DNA of 64,000 nucleotides from Atkinsonella hypoxylon (lineage: Eukaryota; Ascomycota; Sordariomycetes; Hypocreales; Clavicipitaceae): assembly GCA_000729835.1 (NCBI GenBank), contig JFHB01000020.1, positions 124,001 to 188,000 of the forward strand, in the 5' to 3' direction. Position 1 is the stretch's first letter, and each line of letters opens with the position of its first letter. Both the position numbers and the translations under genes were made by a program. The notes under the pieces were generated by a model, which was not told the origin of the DNA, ran no database searches, and saw only the letters and a list, made by a program, of their open reading frames with translations. Below, piece after piece: positions 1 to 11,238 of this stretch.

Positions 1-108
1 GTTGCTATGCGAATCAGCGATGAGGAGCGCATGCTTAAGGAGCTTTTTGGCAAGAAATGGGTTGTTTGGAATAAAAAGACGAGCCGATTGATTCCCGGCT
101 TGATCTAG
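1..108 (+). CDS. C-terminal end of probable protein-S-isoprenylcysteine O-methyltransferase (partial)
   Basis: The frame is open from base 1 and gives 35 residues before TAG at 106-108; the 5' part lies outside the window. The tail reads like the C-terminus of the ICMT/PEMT-type integral membrane methyltransferases: an R-I-S-D-E-E-R-M-L segment, then F-G-K-K-W, then R-L-I-P-G-L-I at the end. In that family this cytosolic tail follows the last membrane helix and helps bind S-adenosylmethionine. The enzyme methylates the C-terminal prenylcysteine of CaaX proteins at the ER. The call rests on a short tail only; another member of the same methyltransferase superfamily is possible. Confidence 0.6.
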   Translation, partial: VAMRISDEERMLKELFGKKWVVWNKKTSRLIPGLI

Positions 109-699
109 ACAGGTTACGATGCCAACTTTTGGCGAATATGGAAACTCAATAGACTTGAGATTTCCTTCTAGATCTAGATATCAATGTGTGATGTCGTCGG
201 TGTGTCTCTTACGTCTCCTTTGTAACGATTGTGGGTTATGATGCCGTTCATTGTCCATGATCAACTCAGCACATGTGAGCCATGAAATCGCATGGCACCA
301 TTTACGGAATTTGACTACAGGGGATCATATATGTCTTCTTCTTCTCTTTCTCTATCCAATCTGGTTCTCCGCTCCATTTCAATGATTAATTCTTGAAGAA
401 ACACCACCTAGTGCTGAGGATCAAGTTGAAGCAGCAGATGACCTTCAAGATTCATTCACATTGTAGACCCACTTTTATGCTTGACCACTGACAGTGAACC
501 TCGAACCTCGCAGTATCAAACTTCATCTTTCATCAGCTATTTGGCACAGTAATCAACAGCCTTCCGATCTCAAAAGCGCCACATGAGTGACTATATCAGG
601 CGAAGAATCATATAAAATATCCAGCACACGCCCCATACCGGCCGAGCTTTGACAATTCTTGATGAAGACCATGTGTGTTCCATAAAGCATCTCAACATC
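109..699. other. Intergenic region with probable REX3 promoter
   Basis: No ORF here looks coding. A TATA-like element (TATAAAATAT, 611-620) lies about 80 bp before the chosen ATG of the next gene. The rest is unremarkable mixed sequence. Confidence 0.5.
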
Positions 700-2643
700 A
701 TGAGTTTGTCCCTCAAACATATCCCGTGTCCAGCAGGGAGAAAATGCACCGCCTTTCAATGCATCTTTGGGCATGCCGAAGACAAACCCTCGGAGACGGT
801 GGCGCCTCAGCAAACTGAGAAGAGCAGCCATCGGCGCCCCCCGCCAGACGAAGGCGTGCCGCAGAAACGCATCAAGACGAATCAGCATGACAGCCCAGCG
901 CAATCTCAACCATCGCCAAATACTGAACCCGCAAACAAAATTGCCGACGGAGTACACGACACCAGGGCTGCCCCCCTCACAGCTACGCGGCCTGTGTCGC
1001 AACCACCCGTCCGACGGGTCATCAAAACTGCAGGCCCAGCTTCCAGCCCCATGATCTCACAACCAAAGACTGCAAGCCTTCCCAAAACAATTAGTCAAAG
1101 CGCAGAAAGGCATGGCGGACACAATGGGAAATCAGTCACTGATATGGCAAAGACAAGGAACCCTGAATCACTGAACCCTCGTCTTCTCAAGCAATCACCA
1201 GCGAGTCATGAAATCCGTCTTAAGCTGCTCAGGATGCTTCACGCCGAGTTCACCCGTTTGAATCGAGAGCTCAAGGTCCAAGATAAGAATGGAAAAGACG
1301 CAGCCTTTATCATGTCTGACCAAGATCTCGTCTTCAAGGCTCTAGACGATGAGCAGGCCGTAGCTCTGGAGAAACCAGCTGTGTATGCAAACGTCATGAA
1401 GAACAAGGTTATGCAGTACAAGCGGATGAAGATATCTCAGTGGAAGGAGGAGCGTCTGCATGAGCTTCCACGTGCCGAAAAAGCGACCGACAGCGAGATT
1501 GAAACGGGACTAACCGTTGCCCAAGAGATCACTCTCGTGAGGCGCCTCATCACAGACGTCACGAGTCTCTCAAATCACGGGTATGTTTCTTCCGTGCCAT
1601 CGGACGAGGCGATAAGGGCCGCAAAGAACGGTCTGGAGGCAGCCAAGGGGTGGGAAAAGTGCGATCGCTGCCAGCAGCGCTTCCAAGTATTCCCTGGGCG
1701 CAGGGAAGAGGACGGAGCCTTGACATCCGGAGGCGAGTGCAACTTCCACTGGGGCAAGGCGTACGTTCCCGCCAAGGCCCCGGGCGACGTGTCCAGAGTT
1801 CCCAAGCGATATCTATGCTGTGGGCAGGAAGTAGGGGACTCGGCGGGCTGCTTCACCCACGACAAGCATGTCTTCAAGGCTGGGGATCCCAAGCGATTAG
1901 CCGCTGTGCTGAACTACGCTTCCACACCGGATAATGCCAATGTTCCCGACGACCGGGCTGTCTGTTTCGACTGCGAGATGGCGTACACCGTTCACGGCAT
2001 GGAACTCGTACGGTTGACCGCGACAGCGTGGCCCACGGGCGAAGAATTACTAGATGTGCTTGTGCAGCCTCTGGGCGAGATTCTCGATCTCAATTCCCGA
2101 TATTCAGGCGTGTGGCCCGAGGACATGGCCAGAGCAACGACCTGGACGCCATCAGATACCGCCTCAGCCGTCCAACACCGGCCGAGCACCACGAAGGATG
2201 CGAATGATACTGCGGTGAAACACCTGAAAAAGGTGTCTTCCCCCGAAGTAGCTCGAGATCTCTTATTCTCCGTACTTTCCCCCTCTACGCCATTGATCGG
2301 CCATGGGCTGGAGAACGACTTGAACGCAGTACGAGTCGTCCATCCTACGCTCATTGATACCGTACTCTTGTATCCGCATAAACTGGGACTGCCGTACCGG
2401 AATAGCTTGAAGTACCTGATGGACGTACATTTGCACAAGAAAATTCAGCAGGAAACCGGCCCACACGTGTCCGGGCATGACTCGGCCGAAGATGCTAGAG
2501 CAGCCGGGGAATTAGTGCGCTTGAAGGTTATGAACGAGTGGAAGGACATGCAAAGGGCGGGATGGAGGGTAGTTGACGGGGACATTTGGCCACCAGGCAA
2601 GCCGGTGGGACAACTTACCGAGAACTTTATCGAATCACGATAG
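700..2643 (+). CDS. REX3: RNA exonuclease 3 (REX3-like, DEDDh family)
   Basis: Single-exon gene of 647 codons. It is a 3'-5' exoribonuclease of the REXO1/Rex3 type, which trims the 3' ends of small stable RNAs such as RNase MRP RNA. The N-terminus carries a CCCH zinc finger (C10-x5-C16-x4-C21-x3-H25). A low-complexity Pro/Ser/Gln-rich linker follows to about residue 165. A Cys/His cluster (CDRC near 321, then CC and G-C-F-T-H-D) precedes the nuclease. The DEDDh core has F-D-C-E-M near 422, the third acidic residue in G-L-E-N-D-L near 538, and H-D-S-A-E-D-A near 593. I chose the ATG at 700 because the zinc finger starts nine residues later; upstream the frame is open only to a TTG. The next gene converges on it, 187 bp away. 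Confidence 0.88.
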   Translation: MSLSLKHIPCPAGRKCTAFQCIFGHAEDKPSETVAPQQTEKSSHRRPPPDEGVPQKRIKTNQHDSPAQSQPSPNTEPANKIADGVHDTRAAPLTATRPVSQPPVRRVIKTAGPASSPMISQPKTASLPKTISQSAERHGGHNGKSVTDMAKTRNPESLNPRLLKQSPASHEIRLKLLRMLHAEFTRLNRELKVQDKNGKDAAFIMSDQDLVFKALDDEQAVALEKPAVYANVMKNKVMQYKRMKISQWKEERLHELPRAEKATDSEIETGLTVAQEITLVRRLITDVTSLSNHGYVSSVPSDEAIRAAKNGLEAAKGWEKCDRCQQRFQVFPGRREEDGALTSGGECNFHWGKAYVPAKAPGDVSRVPKRYLCCGQEVGDSAGCFTHDKHVFKAGDPKRLAAVLNYASTPDNANVPDDRAVCFDCEMAYTVHGMELVRLTATAWPTGEELLDVLVQPLGEILDLNSRYSGVWPEDMARATTWTPSDTASAVQHRPSTTKDANDTAVKHLKKVSSPEVARDLLFSVLSPSTPLIGHGLENDLNAVRVVHPTLIDTVLLYPHKLGLPYRNSLKYLMDVHLHKKIQQETGPHVSGHDSAEDARAAGELVRLKVMNEWKDMQRAGWRVVDGDIWPPGKPVGQLTENFIESR

Positions 2644-2830
2644 GCATTGCGGAGTCTAGGGGTACACTTCGTAGCCGAGTTTACAAATTTATCGGCAGCA
2701 TGTATTATAGAAGTGTGTTTTTTTTTGCCATTCATATCTCTGAAGTATAGAATTACATGGTCGCTGATAAAGTCCAGCGACAAAGCGGAGACAATTGCTT
2801 TCTTCATTCCCCAGCCTGTTGATACACAAC

Positions 2831-3747
2831 CTAAGCCCGTCCAACCGACAACAGATACTGACCGCCGTTGCCCGACTTCCCGCTCGGCAAGTACGCCACA
2901 TTCGGATTAGAAGACAAGGTCGACGCAATCTCCCTGCTCGCCTCGATCTTCCGGATCTGAATCAAGCCATCGCCAGACTTGGCAATAGCCTTGCTAATAG
3001 TATCAGCACTCTCGGCCTCACCCTCCGCGCGTATAACGCTAGCCTGCCTCTCCTGCTCAGCCTTTTCCACAATGAACCGCGCCCGCTCAGCATCCTGCTG
3101 AGCAATCTGCTTCTGTTCAACAGCCTTGGTGAACTCCCGACCGAACGTCATATGCGTAATGGACACATCTTCCAGCGCAATATTGAATTCAGCGGCTCGA
3201 CGGGTAAGATCGCTCTGGATCTTCTGGGAGACGGCCTCGCGCTGGGTGATGAGCTCAGCGGCATCGAACTGGGCGACAATAGCCTTGAGCACCTCGTTGC
3301 CAATGGACGGCAGGACTCGTTCGTCGTAGTCGACGCCGAGGTTCTACACGATTAGCCATTAGGAGGGGTTTTTTTTTTTTTTTGGTCCAAAAATGGTCAG
3401 GAGAACGCATAAAATACCTGGTAGATTTTCGGCAGCGCGGGGACAATAGGTCGGTGCAGCACGCGCAGCGTCAGGCTGACCATCTGCAAATCCTTGCTTC
3501 CCGTCGTCGTCGCAATGTTGCGCGGCTTGGTGCGCACGTCGAAGAGGACGCTCTTTTGCAGCCAGGGGATGAGGAAGTGGGTTCCTTCGCTGATGACCTG
3601 CTCTTTTACTCCGGATAGTCGGTCGAAGATGACGGCTCTTGTGCCGGGCTTGACGTCGAAGATGGATTGGCCTGCGAGAAAGGCACCGCCGGCGGCTGGG
3701 ATGGCGAGCCGGTACATGAGGTTGAGCGCTCTGGCTGCGGCGGCCAT
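2831..3747 (-). CDS. PHB1: Prohibitin 1 (mitochondrial inner-membrane scaffold)
   Basis: Two exons: 3747-3418 and 3343-2831; the intron at 3344-3417 (74 bp) contains a run of 15 A on the coding strand. The product has 280 residues, the usual prohibitin-1 size. A hydrophobic anchor (about residues 12-30) is followed by the SPFH/band-7 domain, starting D-V-K-P-G-T-R-A-V-I-F-D-R. The coiled-coil part has the family landmarks A-Q-F-D-A-A-E-L-I-T-Q-R-E and I-T-H-M-T-F-G-R-E-F-T-K-A-V-E. Prohibitin 1 and 2 form large rings in the inner membrane that hold m-AAA proteases and respiratory subunits. The intron joins ...K-I-Y-Q to N-L-G-V-D-Y-D-E-R, restoring a continuous family sequence. Six copies of a GGTGAC-like motif lie just upstream of the start. 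Confidence 0.95.
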
Positions 3748-6014
3748 GGTGTAAGCACGTTTCCCAAGTGGATAAGTCGGCGAGTAGGTTTTGATGTAGC
3801 GGAGGGAGGGAGAGGGAGGACAGGTGACGGTGACGGTGACGGGTGACGGGTGACAGGTGGTTGGCGAGATTTGACAAGAGCAGCGCTGGAGGTTTCGTCC
3901 AGTCGTTATTACAAGGAGTTATTGCTATTCCGACGACTGAAAATTGCCATCCTGGTGAGTCTCCACTTTTCAGAACGCTGTAGACCCACTTTTGGCAGCC
4001 ACCCCTCGATTTTGCTGATGCACTCTTCTGAGTCCTCTCTCGACAACTACACACTGAATTTACATACAAACGCATGGAATTAAAGGAGATCGCCAACAGC
4101 TTGATGGAGGCCACCCAATAATGTACAATACTCCCTCTACCTCTTACTTTTCGTATCTGCAGGACCACAAATCTCTCTGGTCCTCTCTTTTAAATCTCAA
4201 TTCATCAAACGCCTTGTTACTGCTACTTTTTTTTACATACAATAGTGCCTTTCCTCAATCGTAACGATTTATGCACATTCTACAATATTGAAAATATAGA
4301 GCAGCAATAGGATGGTGCGTCAGGTCTCTAATACGCTGCTATCCTAAGCGCTCCCGCCTTTATTGCTTTTCGGCAATAACTGCAAAGACCCTGTCATCTT
4401 GAATAGACATATTCCAACTTAATCTCACAGTACAATGGAATTAGACCAGAAAGACCAAAACATGAAGCTGGATACTTGATACTATAGATTAATCATTACA
4501 GAAGCAGGAATACATCAAGTAATGTCTCTAGTGCGAGTGCGTACATGGCTACTATATACTAAGTGGAAGCTTGCTTCAATCTCTCTATTCCTACTTTACA
4601 CTAAGAACATAGCTAAAAACTCACACCATCAAAGCTAGAGTATGAGTCAGAATACTGACACTCACGTTGTGAGTCACGGGGAGTAGAGTCGTTATGTCAA
4701 TCTCGCCCGTTATGTCTCGCAGGTAAAAAGTTATGAGCAGAGATTGCTGACATAGTTACTAGTTCTCTGCATAAGAACTAGGCTTCTTGGCTTAACAAGA
4801 CCTTCAGCATCGCGGTCCACTAATATGAGTCGTATATAAATTTTCCGTTGGAGATGCACTGTGTCCAACACCTTGGCTTTAAAGCCCATGGATTCCGAGC
4901 GTTCGGTCTCTTACACTTATGATTGTAACGCTCGCGCTCGCGCTTGCGTGCAGCTGTGCTAGCAGCCATCATTCGGGCATCGTATTCGGGATGAGAGAAA
5001 GGGGAAGAGATTTTATGTGTCAATGGATGCACACCAGACACTGGGCTTCTTTTTCCTTTTAGCATGTCAGAAGAACTTCAAGTGGTAATGGCAGGCACTG
5101 GCACGATTGACCGGGGAGAAGTAATTAAATATTGCCCAGGTTATCACCAACCGGTTGCATCTGGACCATTTCATGTAGGTAAGCAATTCTATCCACAAGA
5201 CCCCAGAAAATATAAATGTTAGTCACTTCAAGAGACCCATGATTTCAGTGCCGGCTAGAAGATAGCCAATAATAGCAGTGAATTCCTCGTCTGAGAAGAA
5301 AATCACGGCAAATACATTCATCATCACATACCTGCCGAACCATCTATGTACATGCCTGGGTACCTGACGACGGACGCACACGGAAGTTCTCTCGTGGACT
5401 GCAGCAGTTATTTCCGTAAGAGACAAAGGTACAAACATTTGCATGGGCTTTCCATCTCGATTGTTGTATATTCGCGCCCTGCTTGGTGCACAACGAATGG
5501 ACCTGATCAGACATCAGCAGGCATTGTGACCAGTCGCATGCATGACCTCGAACAACTCGTCATTGAGCCTTCTGAGGACTTCAGGGTTGCAATGTGCAGA
5601 ATTGTACATTATTCGACAAGATGAAAGTAGGTTTTGCCGGTTCGCCTGACTCCTTACGAACGCATTAGAAAAAAAGGCATTATTCTAACGATTTCAAGAA
5701 GAGGCGTCTTGTACTTGTTCGTCTTTAAATGCAGTCTTAAATGGTGTATGCAAGTGTATGTGCATGGGCAAATAATAGACTAGATCTCTGTATACTTGGC
5801 TCATGGCAGTAAATAGCACATACGTTGTGGTAGTGCCGCTGGATTGGCGCTAGACCATTTTCGGATAAGTTCGGGATAACGGGTGGACCGCGGTTTTCCC
5901 AAGACTTCGACCTTGCCCGACATTCGCCTTTGCCCCGTCACGACCATTCGCAAGGGGAAACAAAAAAAAAAAAAAAGGAATCGACGTCACGCAGTTCCTT
6001 TGAATACACCCACG
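3748..6014. other. Gene-poor region between PHB1 and QCR8
   Basis: These 2.3 kb lie between two divergently transcribed genes. A short GGTGAC repeat (about 3823-3860) is followed by AT-rich sequence (4080-4800) with no coding-like frame. The only ORFs (such as 5223-5444 minus and 5346-5624 plus) lack recognisable domains. A run of 15 A occurs at 5951-5965. I see no RNA gene. Confidence 0.5.
3823..3860. repeat. GGTGAC short tandem repeat
   Basis: About six imperfect copies of a 6-7 bp unit (GGTGAC or GGGTGAC) lie 75-110 bp upstream of the PHB1 ATG, probably in its 5' leader or promoter. Confidence 0.75.
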
Positions 6015-6801
6015 ATGAGACCGACACAAGCTTTGAACGGCGGCGGTGCCCCCAATTGGAAAGTCGGCAAGTATGTATTTTCCTCCCCTTTTTTTTTCAC
6101 GTGCGACGACGGGCAAGCATTGCGTCTTTTCTCGCGATGGGAGACACGATGACGCCTTTTCAACAATCATCTGCCATGATCTATGCAGTTACTAACGCTT
6201 CGTAGCTGGATCGGTGACTGGGGACAGCTTGGTGAGTGACGAGCCCTTTCTCGACGAGTCGAACACGGCGTATCGGCATTTTTGGAGACGAGACGGGCGG
6301 CGACCTCGGCCAACGAAGGTGGCCACACACATGTGCGGGATACGGAGTCTCAACTAGAGGAAGTTCTCTGAGCGCGCACTCGATTGCAGGCAGAATATCC
6401 GCCTTGGTGATGGCCGACGAGGGCTCCTTTGCAGCTTCGATCTCGCGATGATTTGACACAACTGCGGTTCAGCACGACAGTTACTAACTGACGAGGCAGG
6501 TGGCGCCAAGCAAAAGGGTATCATCCATTACGGCATCTCCCCCAACCGACAGAACGTAATGAGCGGCACTCTCCACGATGCCATCTTCAACACCTTCCGC
6601 CGCACCAAGGGTCAAATCTTCTACTGGGTTCCTCCTATGGTTGCTGCGTACTACTTGATAGACTGGGCTACCGAGCGGTATGTTCTCATGAGACGACGCA
6701 GAAAACGTATCAAGAAGCCATGCTGGCGTTGGTCTAACTGTTGTAGCAACCACTACCTTAACTCCAAGCAGGGCCGCGCTGAGTTTGGCGACGAGGAGTA
6801 A
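6015..6801 (+). CDS. QCR8: Ubiquinol-cytochrome c reductase subunit 8
   Basis: Four exons: 6015-6070, 6206-6231 (26 nt), 6500-6677 and 6747-6801, giving 104 residues. This is a small one-helix subunit of complex III, close to cytochrome b in the inner mitochondrial membrane. The joined protein shows the family landmarks W-G-x-L-G-G, K-Q-K-G-I-I-x-Y-x-I-S-P, R-R-x-x-x-Q-I-F-Y-W-V-P-P, the membrane segment A-A-Y-Y-L-I-D-W-A and the N-H-Y-L-N-S-K-x-G-R-A-E-F tail. Each junction is fixed by frame: K-V-G-N, Q-L-G-G and T-E-R-N-H span the three introns. The 135, 268 and 69 bp introns are longer in total than the coding sequence. Confidence 0.94.
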
Positions 6802-7505
6802 GCGTTTGGACAGGCGTGGAATAATTCTAGTGAAGCAAAACTGTATATCATAGTCTCGACAGGGGAGCAATAGAGGTTATGTGATCTATCTTTGTATGCG
6901 GCATCGCATATTTCTAGTCCAATTCATCTCTTATGACTCTGACGTGAGGCTCACAGATCGGCCAGCTCGGCTTTTATAAGCATGACATGTTTCCATAGGA
7001 CAAGCCACTATCTTGCGATTTCAGATAAGATATTGACTCTACTCAGTAAAGTCTTAATTGTCAATTAACCACATTTTTAATGCCAATTCTTCACGTATTG
7101 CAACAACCAATCACAAGCCGTGTATTACTCTCAACGTATCTCGCCTCACGAGACCACCAACCTACCAAGTCACGTGAACAGTAGTCGGTACCGGCTCAAC
7201 ATACCACCGAAAATGCTCAAGCCCGCCGAAAAGTTTCAATAGACAGAAAAATTTCAGAAGACCCTCGGTGAGTTGTAAACGACGGTCTCGGAGCAAGCCA
7301 GGGGAAAAAAGAAAAAAAAAATTTCGGCACGACATAATATTCTTTTCAGCCAACATACTAATTGGTTTTCCCCTGGATCCTCAATTAGCAGTTTCAGGCC
7401 GCATTTCTTATCACTTGATATTTTTCAGGCCGAAAAATAACTATACTATACCGACAATCGGACTGTTTTTCTCTCTACGTTACGCACCCGACTCCGTCCG
7501 TCGCA
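6802..7505. other. Intergenic region between QCR8 and NHP2
   Basis: AT-rich, with no convincing ORF. It holds the QCR8 3' end and the NHP2 promoter. An A-rich tract lies at 7304-7321. Confidence 0.5.
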
Positions 7506-8307
7506 ATGGCCGCCGAAAGACCTGAGAAGAAAGAAAAGAAGGACAAGAAGCGAAGTGAGGAGGCAGGCGTGTCCAAGTCAAAGAAGGACAAGAAAGACAA
7601 GAAAGAGAAGAAGGAGAAGAAGGAGAAGTTGGCGGCTGCTCTGGACGAGAAGCTCCAGCAGGATGTAGCTGCGCAGATCGACAAGAACCTCAAGGCCGAT
7701 GCGGAAGATTCTGACATGGACGAGGCCGCCGCTGAGGTGCCGCTCGAGAGGGCGGTTGTGCCTTTTGCAGTGCCACTTGCTGATGAGAAGGGTATGAAGA
7801 AGGTGTACAAGACTATCCGGAAGGGTATGTGTTCCCCTTTTCCCAACACCAGCTTGATCACGGTCGAGTAAAGTACCCAAGCTAACCGTGTCAAAAGCCG
7901 CTAAAAACGGTACTCTTAAGCGCGGCGTCAAGGAAGTTGTCAAGACGCTCCGCAAGTCTCCCGTCTCCGGCCCAGGAAGCACCTCCTTCCCAGGCGTGGT
8001 CATCATCGCCGGCGACATATCCCCCATGGACGTCATTTCCCATCTGCCCGTTCTGTGCGAGGACCACAACGTGCCCTTCATCTTCGTCACGTCACGGGCT
8101 GAACTGGGTGCTGCGGCCAAGACGAAGCGTCCCACTAGTGTCGTGATGATCATGGAGAAGCAAGAGGGGAAGAAGAAGGCTGCCAAACAGGACAAGGACG
8201 ACGACGGCGGGGAGTCCTTTGCCGAGGCGTATGCTTCGCTGGCCAAGTTGGTGCAGAAAGAATACTCGAAGCAGTCTTTCTGGACCAAGGGGGAGTCGAA
8301 GGCGTGA
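7506..8307 (+). CDS. NHP2: H/ACA snoRNP component Nhp2 (L7Ae family)
   Basis: Two exons, 7506-7824 and 7898-8307, giving 242 residues. Nhp2 is the kink-turn-type RNA-binding subunit of H/ACA snoRNPs, which pseudouridylate rRNA and snRNA in the nucleolus. The L7Ae fold starts around residue 95 (V-Y-K-T-I-R-K) and contains K-R-G-V-K-E-V-V-K, the G-V-V-I-I-A-G-D-I-S-P strand and the V-P-F-I-F-V-T-S-R-A-E-L-G loop. The first 50 residues are almost all Lys/Glu/Asp and a second acidic stretch follows. The protein is therefore roughly 85 residues longer than yeast Nhp2 (156). The intron restores R-K-A-A-K-N-G. The K-rich extension may be a nucleolar localisation tail; that is inference. Confidence 0.9.
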
Positions 8308-8925
8308 GTGGGTAGCAGGGACAGAATTTCTTGGTGAAAAGAGAAGGTGGGTTTGTCTTGAATTGCTGTTGGAGGCTCAACCTACGTGCATGATTGGGGA
8401 GGGAATGCAGACGACGCATGCAGTCAATCTTCTGGGGCCGATGTGGACAGTCAAGGGAAAGAGCTCGTGTTGGGAAATCGGTTTTCGATCTGGATGTACA
8501 AATTACCAGAGTGAGTGGACTAGTACGGCTGAATTGGGTTACGGCGGCGTTCAGGTTTATTTCTGCATTCTAAAATCAAGGCATGTTCTAGGAGAAGAAT
8601 ACTCATATGAGCCGGCAATATAACGTTGATTGGCTTGAATGGTTGCGTTTTAAAGATAAGTACCGACTGGAGCGAGCAGGTGAAATCCGTTGACGGACCC
8701 TGGTTGCAATGGTCGTGCAGCCGGGCGTTGAGATGCTTCTCAAATACCAATGGCGACAAAAGAGGACATGCGCAATTGTGACACTTTACATGCAGTACAG
8801 ACTAAATCTCGATTACTAGTTAGACAGGTAAGGGACGATAACGTCAACCTCTGTGCGGATCACGGACCAAGTCCAGCAAATGGGAAATCCATTCCCGATC
8901 TTCCGTTTAACGCCTCCAGACGCCC
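8308..8925. other. Convergent 3' intergenic region
   Basis: Lies between the 3' ends of NHP2 and the DUF1761-like gene. ORFs in it are short and have no recognisable domain. Nothing else stands out. Confidence 0.5.
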
Positions 8926-9761
8926 TCATTCAAATGGATTGGTACGAGTTCCCCACCAGGTCAAGAACAGTGATAATCCAACAGTCTCAACAAGTTTAGC
9001 GGCAATGCTGACACCAACAGTATCGATGGGTCGCTTCTCAGAGAAGATTTGGGTGAGAAACTAGTGTAACAGATATGGTCAGTCTCGGAGGAAGAAAAAA
9101 AACTGGTCCCAACACCGACGTCATCGTGGCATCATCTTCTCCACACGATGAAACAAAACACCGTGTTTTGCACACCAAAAGGACATTCGGACCAGCTTTG
9201 GGTAGAGAACGAAGATTGAAATCAAGGGAGGACTTACTCCGGGAGCAGCAGTAGCAGCGAAGATGAGACCGCCCAAATAGGCCGCGCCCTTGTAGCTCAG
9301 CGTTCCGGTAGCATTGATCAAGGCGCCGACACCATAACTCTGTAAGGCGGATCCAACGAACGAGGTGCCCCAGGCCATGGCAGCACCGCTAGCCTCCTTG
9401 GACTTGATAAACTCCTCCTTAGTGTTGGCCTGCTTGGCGCGCTGGTAAGTCTGACCAAAGACGGGACCCAGGACAGCCAGCTCAATGCCGTGGTTGAAGA
9501 AGGTGCCGAGGGCAATGGCCGATGGCTTGACGGGGGGGAGGTCTATTGAGCGATATATTCATGTTAGATGACATATTTAGAATTATCAGTGCCTGCCATG
9601 GGATAGATGATTGGCAATGGCGGTCATGGTTTACTCGCGTTTTCGAAGCCGCTCGTACGAAACATGCCGCTCCAGCGACAGCTATGCAAGGGAGATGCGA
9701 GAGCCCTCGCTGTAAGCAAGTCTGGGCACCGCGGGGGAGAATACTCACAGTGCAGAGACAT
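8926..9761 (-). CDS. DUF1761-like small membrane protein
   Basis: Three exons: 9761-9749 (13 nt), 9542-9238 and 9060-8926, giving 150 residues. I recognise it as the small fungal membrane protein usually carrying DUF1761 (Pfam PF08570); the function is not known to me. Membrane segments are P-S-A-I-A-L-G-T-F-F-N-H near residue 10, the glycine-rich F-V-G-S-A-L-Q-S-Y-G-V-G-A-L (about 65-80), Y-L-G-G-L-I-F-A-A-T-A-A (about 93-104) and the C-terminal G-L-S-L-F-L-T-W-W-G-T-R. The 13-nt first exon is supported by a GTGAGT donor and by frame. The second intron joins A-A-P-G to F-L-T-Q-I-F-S-E-K. The protein ends T-N-P-F-E. Confidence 0.75.
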
Positions 9762-10593
9762 GATGGATCAGAATGTGTATAGAATCGAGAGGTTTGTAGA
9801 GTAGTTGTGGTCTAAGGCCAAGCTTGACGAACAGAGCGAATCAAGAAAAAGTAGCAGACAGTGTCAGAAGCAGGACATTGAAGCTACCCCCCTCGCCCTT
9901 TTAAAGCAAGCCTCCCTCTCGTCGGTACCCAAGTCTGCCCTCCACATTTCTGTTACATGAGCCAAAAGCTCAGCAATGCTCAACCGGCTGGGCCACCATC
10001 TCGATTGGACCATGGCGCGCGTCTGTGGCTTGCTTGCTCGTTGACACAGGCGATGATGTCACCACTTTCCAATATTGCGCTGCTGCGAGGGCAGGAGGCG
10101 CCTCCGTGCCTTCCATGTCCCCACTCTTACATGGCGCCCAGCAGGATTGGGAGTAACGACGGAATTAGTGCGCAATATGACATGCCGATCGACATTACTT
10201 TTTGGGATTAAGCTTTGGCTGGGTGGGATGCCTTCTACAAACGTCAATTCCGTGTCGATGGCTGGTTCTTCGTCTCGTCATAAGATGGATTTATGGACCT
10301 GAGCGCAGGTACTGGCTTAGTGCAATGTGCTAAAGGCAGTCAATCTTGTTGTCCGCCGCGACTTCGAAGCGAAGTGTCAACGATGGATCTTTAGATTTTT
10401 GATGTTTCGTCTATTCTGCCTGTCTCACGATAATACTTAGCATATGCAGAACTCTGTCACCGCCTGCCAGATTAGGTCAGTAGCATTTCCCCACTTGCAT
10501 CTCAGATGAGCTGGAACCCCCGCCCACACTTCCCTGTTGCTTTGCATTAACTAGTTATGACGCAAACAATGACATTTGATCCTTACGTACAAT

Positions 10594-10613
10594 GTACCTA
10601 CCTAGGTAGGTAC
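10594..10613. repeat. Perfect 20-bp palindrome of the CTAGG motif family
   Basis: GTACCTACCTAGGTAGGTAC reads identically on both strands. Related copies lie at 11219-11238, 14135-14160, 16683-16695, 16718-16730, 29916-29952 and 52062-52075. Confidence 0.85.
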
Positions 10614-11218
10614 GCAGGTAACTAGAGGTAGGCAAGCGATGCAGGGACTTGCAATGTAACATAGACTTGCTGAGCTTAGCTAATATATACCTGTAACGCT
10701 GGCAGCTCTAGCAGGACATCAACGACTTCAGCAGTCGTGCAGAATGGTAGATGCGCAGCACATGTATTCGGACAGTGTTCATTAATGGCATGTCTCTAGA
10801 GCTTACTGCTGAAGCTATTGAGATGAGCTATATGCCCCTGTCCGCCTCCGAATTCAGACTTCTATTGGAGTTGTAACGCTTAGCTAAGGAGCCCCCGGAC
10901 GACCTGTTCGGGTCAGAGTAGCTTCCCGCTTTTCATCTTTATAATGAGAGCGTCCGGTGGAATCGTAATCTTCTCTTTTCTCCATTTAAGTGCTTCTTGT
11001 TAGATTGTCCGGCTATTAGTCAGTAGATTTGGTACGTATCATGATGTACTGAATCGCAAAGATGTTAGTAGTGTTAAAGACCTTGAAATACGAAATTAAG
11101 CAGTGTGATTCAGCTGTATTAGGAGACAACTTCGATAGCAGGAAGCCTACTACAGAGGGAAAGACCTTTACGAGGAGCTTGTGAAGAAGGACTTTGTTAC
11201 CTCATGTAACTGTCTTAG

Positions 11219-11238
11219 ATACCTAGGTACCTAGGTAT
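11219..11238. repeat. Perfect 20-bp palindrome of the CTAGG motif family
   Basis: ATACCTAGGTACCTAGGTAT is a perfect inverted repeat with two CCTAGG cores, followed by another half motif to about 11252. Confidence 0.85.
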
